13,149 bases of DNA from an uncultured Chitinophagaceae bacterium (lineage in GTDB: Bacteria; Bacteroidota; Bacteroidia; Chitinophagales; Chitinophagaceae). A model generated the notes under the pieces. That model saw only the letters and a list, made by a program, of their open reading frames with translations. It ran no database searches and was not told where the DNA came from. Shown in pieces: positions 7,227-13,149 of this stretch; position 1 is the stretch's first letter; every line of letters begins with the position of its first letter. The position numbers and the translations under genes are program-made. Location: NCBI GenBank assembly GCA_946885665.1, contig CAMPGT010000099.1, positions 1 to 13,149 on the forward strand. Reading direction: 5' to 3'.

Positions 7227-10200
7227 TTATTGCTGATGGCTCACTTTTATTACTTTCAGGTAGTTGTTCACTTTTACGTGCAGGTAATAGTAGCCCGGAC
7301 GTAAGTTGCCCGGCATATTGTATTTCAGCCTCGTTTCGCCCGTGCCGATCCTGCCTTTCTCTGTCATCATCCTTTTACCTTCCGTGTTGAACAGACGCAC
7401 TTCCGTATCTGCATTGTCGGGCGAAGAGATGATTAGTTCGATCACATTAAATACCGGGTTTGACACCAGTTTGATGTTGCCGGCGAGTTCGCCGGGTATT
7501 TTGAGTGCAACGGCCGGGCTGTAAAACGTTTTTCCTGCTTTTGAATACGACACCACGCGGTAATAAATAACGGTTGCGTGTATCTTCGGAATATTATCCG
7601 ACGCTTGATAATGCATGTTCTCGCGTGCACTGTCGTTACTTGTATTGACCTGCTGCACCGCTGCGAAATTAATTCCGTTGAGACTTCTTTCTACCACGAA
7701 ATGGTGAACGTCGAGGTTGCATTTATCGGTCCATTCAAGGTTTGTGATACCTGAATTGATATTTCCTTTCAGTGTCAGGCCCGCGCATTCCAGGATGAAC
7801 TGCGTGCAGCGCCAGTCGCGCTCGGCGGCACATCCGCCGATTGTCCGCTGTACCGTGGTAATGGAGCCGGGTGTCGGATCACCGGTGGCGCTGCCGGCGG
7901 TGCCCATATACTTTGAAGTTCCCTGGTTGCTGCTATTATCGCTGTCGAAGAAATCATCGAGGCCGTCGCCATCAGTGTCGGTGCCTGTCAGTGCAACGTT
8001 GTCATCATTCTGATTATTCATGTTCAGGTCGTTGCCCTCGAAAATATCGTTGTAGCCATCGCCGTCAGCATCGGCGTCGAGGTAATCGGGTATAAGATCA
8101 CCGTCGGTATCGAGTGGGGTGATGCCGTTGCCGCCAACGCCAGAGAAGATATCCCACCTGTTGTCGAGACCGTCGCCGTCTGTATCTGACCCGGTTGGGA
8201 AATTATACCCGCTGGTGGGTTGTGCTTCTATGTTATCCGGTATGCCGTCGTTGTCGCTGTCGATGTCGAGAAAATTAGGAATGCCGTCGCTGTCCGTATC
8301 GAAATTATCATTCACTCCGTCATTGTTGCCATCGGCAAACCCGCTAAAACCAGTATCCTGGAAATTAGGTATGCCGTCGTTGTCACTGTCGGCACCCGGG
8401 TCAAAGTTGTCGTTGATACCATCTGCATTGTTATCTACATACGCCGGGTAGTTGGCGTCGCGGTAATTGGGCGTGCCGTCGCTGTCGTGGTCGCCCAATG
8501 CTGCGGAGAGATTCGATTCGACATAGTCGGGAATACCGTCCTTGTCGTTGTCGATATCAGGGCACGCACCGATGTTCACACGAATGGTAACCGTATCGCT
8601 GCAGGTGCCGTTCACCGCGTACGCATAAATTGTTCTCGTGGTGCTGATGGCAGTCGCCGGATCGAAAAGTGTTGCCGTGGTGAAAGGCTGTGCGGAGTAG
8701 AAATTGTATCCATAATAAACCGCAACCGGCAATGTGACGGTTGTTGCCGGACATTGATTCATCAGGATGGTATCCTTTGGTGTGAAACATGTTCCTGAAA
8801 TCGCATTCACGAGTGGCCCGAGTGTGAAGCAGCCTGATGTTAACACACCGCTTGAATCATATAAAGGGGATAGCGACGTGTTGCCGGTATAGTCGATCCT
8901 TGCACTGTTGCTTACACCGGGAATGCAGCCGGTAAGTGAGCACGAAGACGTGACATAAACGTCGAATTCCACATAGCCGCTGTCGGTGGCACTGTTTGTT
9001 GCGGTGATCGAGCCGCCCGCAGAGCTGTTGGCGCCCGTGCCTACTCTGAATATAATCCGGTTATTGCTAAAATCGTATTCAGATTGGTCGTCTCCATTGC
9101 CGTCGGTTTTCGCGACGCCGTTGATCGTGAGCGTACCGGCTTTATAGGTGGTGCCGAAGGGCAGATTGTCGGTGATCACTGCGTTGGTACCCATGTCTGC
9201 CCCCACATTTTTGTATTCGAGACGGTATCGCAACACATCGCCACCCACGAGTGAGCCGCCATTAACGTCGGTTGAAGACTTTACAAACTTAATCGAGGGA
9301 TTGAACTGTGTGATGGACGTGCTGAGCACCTGCACCATATAGTTTTCGCTGGGGGAGGCGAAGCGGACTGTTGCACTGGTTTGGTTGTTGCCGAGCTGCG
9401 CATTCCCGGTGTTCGGCAGCTCGATAATGTCTGCATCGTAACCGAGCGTATTTTGATAAGAAGGGTTTCTGGTAGTGACCACGGCGCCCTGGTAGGTGAT
9501 CGTGCTGTTCCACATGTCGTTAAGGTCGGACGTGGCATTCGGGGTTAGATTATAGAAAGAAGCGGCGCCTCCCTGTTTGAAGCTGAACGAGTCGGTTGAA
9601 TTTCTGTCGCCGTCGTACACAACCGCGCCCAGTTCGCAACTGACAGGTCCCGTAGGCGGTGTCAGGAATCCTGAAATCGGTACATCTACCGCCGCGCTTC
9701 CTGTTTTGATGGCAACATTGCCATCAAACACGGCCAGGTTTCGAATCTGCAAAGCGGAATTCGTATAAGCCACCACAATCGTCCATCCGCCGTAGGCGTC
9801 ACCCAATCCCGCGGGTGAAGCCACGTTGCCAATGGTGTAGGTGCCACCCGGGTTAGCGGTGTTGATCAATGAAGTGATATCTGCATAGCATTTGAAACCG
9901 GTGTGCACGAAACCTGCTATCAGCGTATTGTTGTGATAGTCGGTTTGTGCGGCGGTTATATTTGCGTAGGAAGATGCACCGGGTACTTTCAGCTTGCAGG
10001 TTGTTTCGTTAACGATCCACGACGTGTTCGAACCGCTGGCGCCCTGTCCCGCGCCCCAGTAAAGCCCGGCCCACAATACTTGTGAGCATGCCGGCAAACT
10101 CAGATCGGCCGATGAAGAGTTGAACGTGTCGCCGTCGTAGGCGGTAAGGTTCATGTCGAGAGTAAGATCGGAGCTGGTGTTGTTATTCTGATGCATTTCG

Positions 10201-10844
10201 ATCGCGAGAACATTTGTTCCCGTTGCAAACGAGGATGCCGGTATGGTGAACGAAACAACAGTTTCTTTAGCGCTCGAAGCGAACGTAGAGTGAGCAACGG
10301 CACCGGCTGGCATGTTCGTTCTGTTGATCTCTGTGCCGTTCAGGTAAAGTATAAATCCATCATCGTAATTGACGTTGAAGGTAAAGGTTGAATAAAGTCC
10401 GGGGTTAGGGATGTTTATCGTTTTTCGGAAATAGGTTGTTCTGTATTTATTATTGGGATCCGGACCGAAACTGATGATAGTACCTTCGTCACCATCACCG
10501 AAGCCGAGCTGCCCGGGTCCCGAGGCCCATGCCGCATCGTTGAAGCCTGATGTTTGCCAGTTTGTGGGACGGGTGTTTTGATCCCAGTATTTCCAGGTGG
10601 AGCCCCAGTCGAAGATGGTGCCGTCTACATCAATATCAACGCCGGGGCCACCGTTTTTCGCGGATCCCGACGGCGGCGCCTCATTGACGTTGCCCGCAGA
10701 CATAATGATGTTGTTGGCTACATACTTGATATCGCCTCTTACGGACGAATTCGAGTACCGGATCGAGAAGGGTCTGATGATCTGGGCGGTCAGAGGATTA
10801 GCGTAGAGGATTACCACAACCAGCCATAGTCGGAGTGGCTTCAT
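7227..10844 (-). CDS. Large modular T9SS-exported surface protein with DUF11 domain and thrombospondin type 3 repeats
   Basis: A 1205-residue secreted protein, probably a surface adhesin or stalk; no enzymatic motif was recognised. In order it contains: a signal peptide (1-20, cleavage after LTA); a beta-sandwich module (about 75-237) with NWQTSGFNDAAWASG, YFRKTI and NVLAIEMHQ; a large beta region (about 245-512) with VLWAGLYWGAG and GDAYGGWTIVVAY, often found before DUF11 domains; a DUF11-type domain (about 515-655, with YRLEYKNVG and VITDNLPFGTTY); an Ig-like stretch (about 685-760); acidic thrombospondin type 3 repeats (about 763-970); an FnIII-like module (about 1020-1117, with HHFVVERSLNGINF); and a C-terminal sorting domain (about 1122-1205, ending GYYYLHVKVNNYLKVIKVS) that should direct T9SS export and anchoring. 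It lies 29 bases downstream of the phosphatase gene on the same strand, so both are probably one operon. It converges with the DUF1989 gene. Confidence 0.85.
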   Translation of the reverse strand: MKPLRLWLVVVILYANPLTAQIIRPFSIRYSNSSVRGDIKYVANNIIMSAGNVNEAPPSGSAKNGGPGVDIDVDGTIFDWGSTWKYWDQNTRPTNWQTSGFNDAAWASGPGQLGFGDGDEGTIISFGPDPNNKYRTTYFRKTINIPNPGLYSTFTFNVNYDDGFILYLNGTEINRTNMPAGAVAHSTFASSAKETVVSFTIPASSFATGTNVLAIEMHQNNNTSSDLTLDMNLTAYDGDTFNSSSADLSLPACSQVLWAGLYWGAGQGASGSNTSWIVNETTCKLKVPGASSYANITAAQTDYHNNTLIAGFVHTGFKCYADITSLINTANPGGTYTIGNVASPAGLGDAYGGWTIVVAYTNSALQIRNLAVFDGNVAIKTGSAAVDVPISGFLTPPTGPVSCELGAVVYDGDRNSTDSFSFKQGGAASFYNLTPNATSDLNDMWNSTITYQGAVVTTRNPSYQNTLGYDADIIELPNTGNAQLGNNQTSATVRFASPSENYMVQVLSTSITQFNPSIKFVKSSTDVNGGSLVGGDVLRYRLEYKNVGADMGTNAVITDNLPFGTTYKAGTLTINGVAKTDGNGDDQSEYDFSNNRIIFRVGTGANSSAGGSITATNSATDSGYVEFDVYVTSSCSLTGCIPGVSNSARIDYTGNTSLSPLYDSSGVLTSGCFTLGPLVNAISGTCFTPKDTILMNQCPATTVTLPVAVYYGYNFYSAQPFTTATLFDPATAISTTRTIYAYAVNGTCSDTVTIRVNIGACPDIDNDKDGIPDYVESNLSAALGDHDSDGTPNYRDANYPAYVDNNADGINDNFDPGADSDNDGIPNFQDTGFSGFADGNNDGVNDNFDTDSDGIPNFLDIDSDNDGIPDNIEAQPTSGYNFPTGSDTDGDGLDNRWDIFSGVGGNGITPLDTDGDLIPDYLDADADGDGYNDIFEGNDLNMNNQNDDNVALTGTDTDGDGLDDFFDSDNSSNQGTSKYMGTAGSATGDPTPGSITTVQRTIGGCAAERDWRCTQFILECAGLTLKGNINSGITNLEWTDKCNLDVHHFVVERSLNGINFAAVQQVNTSNDSARENMHYQASDNIPKIHATVIYYRVVSYSKAGKTFYSPAVALKIPGELAGNIKLVSNPVFNVIELIISSPDNADTEVRLFNTEGKRMMTEKGRIGTGETRLKYNMPGNLRPGYYYLHVKVNNYLKVIKVSHQQ
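7935..8558 (-). repeat. Thrombospondin type 3 repeat array within the surface protein gene
   Basis: The segment encodes residues about 763-970 of the surface protein. It repeats Asp-rich units of the form D-x-D-x-D-G-I-P-D/N-x-x-D, for example DSDNDGIPNFQD, DTDSDGIPNFLD and DIDSDNDGIPDN, with linkers such as DNNADGINDNFDPGA. These are calcium-binding repeats that stiffen into a rod when calcium is bound. On the plus strand the DNA shows the recurring pattern ATGCCGTCGTTGTCGCTGTC with small variations, so this is a protein-level tandem array with partly conserved DNA. It is the source of several long but meaningless antisense reading frames. Confidence 0.85.
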
Positions 10845-10873
10845 TGGATTGGATTTTAGTTTATAATGCCAAA

Positions 10874-13149
10874 TTAGTATATCGCTATCTGCTTCACAAT
10901 CTTTCTTCCCCTATCATTCTTGATTTCGCACAAGTAAACGCCGGTCTTCAGGCTGAACGTCTCATTTGCGGCCCCTTTTAGCCTGTTATATACCTTTTTT
11001 TGAACTATTTTCCCATCTATAGACATCACTCGTAAACTGATATTCGATTCATGTCCCGAGGTGATTCTCAGCACGGCGCTGCCATCCCGAACAGAAACGA
11101 CATTAAGGGTAAATAGGCTGGTGCCGGTTAACGCTATTTTTTTCGTTTCAAGAACCTTGAACAGCGCATCTACATCCTCCTCAACGAGCCGGTAATAATT
11201 TACCAATGATTGCGGCTGAGGATCGGTAAAGGAATAGGAATTTTTTGCCGCACCATCATTTTTCGCTTGTACGTAGCCGATAGTTTGAAAGGAAACGCCA
11301 TCGGAAGATCTTTCGACGCGGAACCGCTTGACGTTTACCTCGTCGGCAGTTTCCCAACGCAGTAAAACGCCTTTTTCAGTTTCTTTCGCCGTAAAGCTCA
11401 GGAACGACAACGGCAGCGCCGCCGAGCTCACTACGGTAAAATGATCGGTAACGCATCCGTATTGGTCGGTTACAGTGTAATTCGTGCTGCCAACAGCAGC
11501 GGGGGTAACAGTGATGGACGACGTGGTTTCAGCGGTGCTCCAGCTATGGTTTCCCGGCCACGATGCGGTTAATGTTACCGGTGTTCCAACGGTTGTATTG
11601 TACGAACCGGTCACATTTACATCTTTCATGATGGTGAACTTGTCGGCGATCACACCATCTTTTCTTATGAATTTTGCATCGAGACGGTTATTGTCTACTT
11701 CAAAATACAGCATGCCGCCGTCGTCCTGTGAGAACGGCAGTGCATTATGCGGATAGCCCGATTGTACGCCACCATTGGCGCCGGAACTCCCCGCTACTAC
11801 GTACACTGTTCCGTGCTGCACCTTTCCGCTTTCGTACACATAGGGGCAGGAGTTGGCGGTACCATCGTAATAAGCGCTCGACTGGCTGGCCGTATGCGCC
11901 GCCGCGTTGAAATTCACTTCGCTTAAGGCTGCACCTGCAGGGGTGGCTTTATAATATCCATTTAACAAATAAGATCTTTCATAATCATGACTGTGGCCAT
12001 TGATGATCAGGTCCACGCCATTTCTTTCGAGAATGCGTATGAAATTTTCCCTGATCCCGGTGAGGTCAGACTCCGTATCGGAATTGTGACTGCCTTTTGT
12101 GTAAGGAGGATGGTGCCAGAAGGCGATGGTCCACTTTTTCGTATTGGCAGCGAGGTCGCTTTTTACCCAAAGCACCTGCGCGCCGGTGGTATCATAAATT
12201 CGGGTCGATGAGTTTTCTTTACCGTATGCGTCGAGTGCAAGGAAATGAATATCGCCGATATCGAAAGAGTAGTAGGCTTCGTTACCCGACGGCACGCCGC
12301 CTATTTCGCCGGCGGTAGGGTTATCGAAGACGTCGTAGTACGGGACCGCATGATCATTCTGCCGCGTGCTGTTATTTGCATAATCATGATTGCCGGGTGT
12401 AGCGTACACTTTATGGTTTTTCAAAATGGTGCTGCCGAATACGCCGAAAAAATTACTGGTGTACTCAGCATCTGTTCCTGCATTGTAAGCATTGTCGCCC
12501 AATAGCAACCACGCGTCGGGAGCATCGATACCGTTTGCGGAGAGGTACGCCTGGTACTCTGCAAGGGTATATGCCTGGAAATTATTATCGTTCCTGCCGC
12601 AATCGCCGAAGGCGGCGAACCGCAGTTTCCTGGTGGTGTTTGCCGGCGGCAGCGTTGTGAAAAATTTCTGGTCGTCTGCAATGCCCATGTTGGTGGAATT
12701 GCCAATGCGATAGTAATATTTTGTGTCGGGCGAAAGTCCGGTTACCGTAATTGCATGGTCCGTGGTGCTGGTGCCGCTCGAAAAAACTGTGGGATAGGTG
12801 CCGAAGGCGGTGCCGATTTCAACCCTTGAATTCGAGGCGCTGCTCGTCTTCCAGTGGATCAATACGGAGGTTTCGGTGCCCATCTGCAGGTACGGCCCGC
12901 GGGTGAGCGAAGCGGCAAACGCATCGTTTGCCACAAGCTGAAGGTCGAAAGAAATGTCGGTGCTTCCTCCAGATGCCTGGTGCATTTCAACAGCAATGGT
13001 ATTGGAGCCTGCAACAAACATTGAAGATGCGGCGGTTATGGTGATCACCGCGTCTTCGATGGCCGATGTGGCCGTTGAGGTGTAGCTGACCGTTCCCGTT
13101 GTCAGGTTGTTGCGCCCGGCCTCCACACCGTTTACATATACCACTAACC
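10874..13149 (-). CDS. Purple acid phosphatase-like metallophosphoesterase with T9SS sorting domain (5' end outside window)
   Basis: Predicted secreted binuclear-metal phosphatase releasing phosphate from organic phosphoesters. The frame stays open to the right edge, so the N-terminus and signal peptide are missing. The GTG at 13144 is internal, because the sequence before it continues the shared beta-sandwich module. Counting from that GTG, residues 1-74 are the end of a beta-sandwich, and about 80-165 are the FnIII-like N-domain of purple acid phosphatases (TRGPYLQMGTETSVLIHW, LSPDTKYYYRIG). About 172-500 is the catalytic domain, with all five metal motifs: GDCG (180-183), GDNAY (216-220), GNHD (251-254), FWHHPPY (342-348) and GHSHDYER (383-390). 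An Ig-like region (about 505-573), an FnIII-like VERS module (about 578-668) and a sorting domain (about 672-756, ending TGVYLCEIKNDRGRKIVKQIAIY, here split as TGVYLCEIK and RKIVKQIAIY) follow. No catalytic residue is evidently lost. It is 29 bases upstream of the surface protein gene. Confidence 0.9.
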   Translation of the reverse strand, partial: LVVYVNGVEAGRNNLTTGTVSYTSTATSAIEDAVITITAASSMFVAGSNTIAVEMHQASGGSTDISFDLQLVANDAFAASLTRGPYLQMGTETSVLIHWKTSSASNSRVEIGTAFGTYPTVFSSGTSTTDHAITVTGLSPDTKYYYRIGNSTNMGIADDQKFFTTLPPANTTRKLRFAAFGDCGRNDNNFQAYTLAEYQAYLSANGIDAPDAWLLLGDNAYNAGTDAEYTSNFFGVFGSTILKNHKVYATPGNHDYANNSTRQNDHAVPYYDVFDNPTAGEIGGVPSGNEAYYSFDIGDIHFLALDAYGKENSSTRIYDTTGAQVLWVKSDLAANTKKWTIAFWHHPPYTKGSHNSDTESDLTGIRENFIRILERNGVDLIINGHSHDYERSYLLNGYYKATPAGAALSEVNFNAAAHTASQSSAYYDGTANSCPYVYESGKVQHGTVYVVAGSSGANGGVQSGYPHNALPFSQDDGGMLYFEVDNNRLDAKFIRKDGVIADKFTIMKDVNVTGSYNTTVGTPVTLTASWPGNHSWSTAETTSSITVTPAAVGSTNYTVTDQYGCVTDHFTVVSSAALPLSFLSFTAKETEKGVLLRWETADEVNVKRFRVERSSDGVSFQTIGYVQAKNDGAAKNSYSFTDPQPQSLVNYYRLVEEDVDALFKVLETKKIALTGTSLFTLNVVSVRDGSAVLRITSGHESNISLRVMSIDGKIVQKKVYNRLKGAANETFSLKTGVYLCEIKNDRGRKIVKQIAIY

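Noticed and set aside
8119..8798. Long plus-strand reading frames (up to 192 codons) opposite the surface protein
   Set aside because: They are antisense shadows of the Asp/Gly-rich thrombospondin type 3 repeats, whose repetitive codons keep the opposite strand open. The translations are low-complexity (MPSLSLS-like or Val/Ile/Arg-rich) with no domain.
13142..13144. GTG at 13144 as the true start of the phosphatase
   Set aside because: The frame is open to the window edge, and alignment with the neighbouring protein's module shows the domain begins well upstream. There is also no signal peptide after this codon.

Overview
The window looks like a chromosomal segment from a Bacteroidota bacterium, most likely the Chitinophagia/Chitinophagaceae side. 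Two large secreted proteins end in what look like type IX secretion system (T9SS) type A sorting domains. One of them carries a long thrombospondin type 3 repeat array. Base composition is moderate, and genes begin after AT-rich leaders without clear Shine-Dalgarno sequences. The lineage is inferred from these traits, not from a marker gene. Coding density is very high: no gene-free stretch exceeds about 45 bases, and I see no RNA genes, CRISPR array, insertion sequence or integrase.

Region 1 (1-4049, plus strand) is a complete tripartite drug/toxin efflux operon: a TolC-family outer-membrane channel, a HlyD/EmrA-type periplasmic adaptor and a 14-helix DHA2 (EmrB/QacA) major facilitator. Gaps are 14 and 2 bases. 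A perfect 28-bp AT-rich palindrome at bases 1-28 ends nine bases before the first ATG. It is a strong candidate operator for a dimeric repressor whose gene is not in the window.

Region 2 (4094-7224, plus strand) is a tight four-gene run: a GH16 laminarinase-like lipoprotein, an ATP-grasp ligase-like protein, a YqcI/YcgG-family protein (the family of the heme-dependent N-hydroxylase GntA) and a DUF1989 protein (the family of the carboxyguanidine deiminase subunits CgdA/CgdB). Gaps are 4 and 9 bases, followed by a 32-base overlap. The last three genes are the most interesting part: an amide/peptide-type ligase, a putative N-hydroxylase and a putative metal-dependent hydrolase of guanidino-type compounds, apparently translated together. 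This could be a small undescribed pathway for making or breaking down an N-hydroxylated nitrogen-rich metabolite. That function is inference.

Region 3 (7227-13149, minus strand) converges on region 2 with only 2 bases between stop codons. Read on the minus strand, the first gene is a purple-acid-phosphatase-like metallophosphoesterase cut by the right window edge. It is followed 29 bases later by a 1205-residue modular surface protein. Both have a C-terminal sorting domain and share a homologous beta-sandwich module, so they look like a paired export unit for phosphate release and/or cell-surface display.
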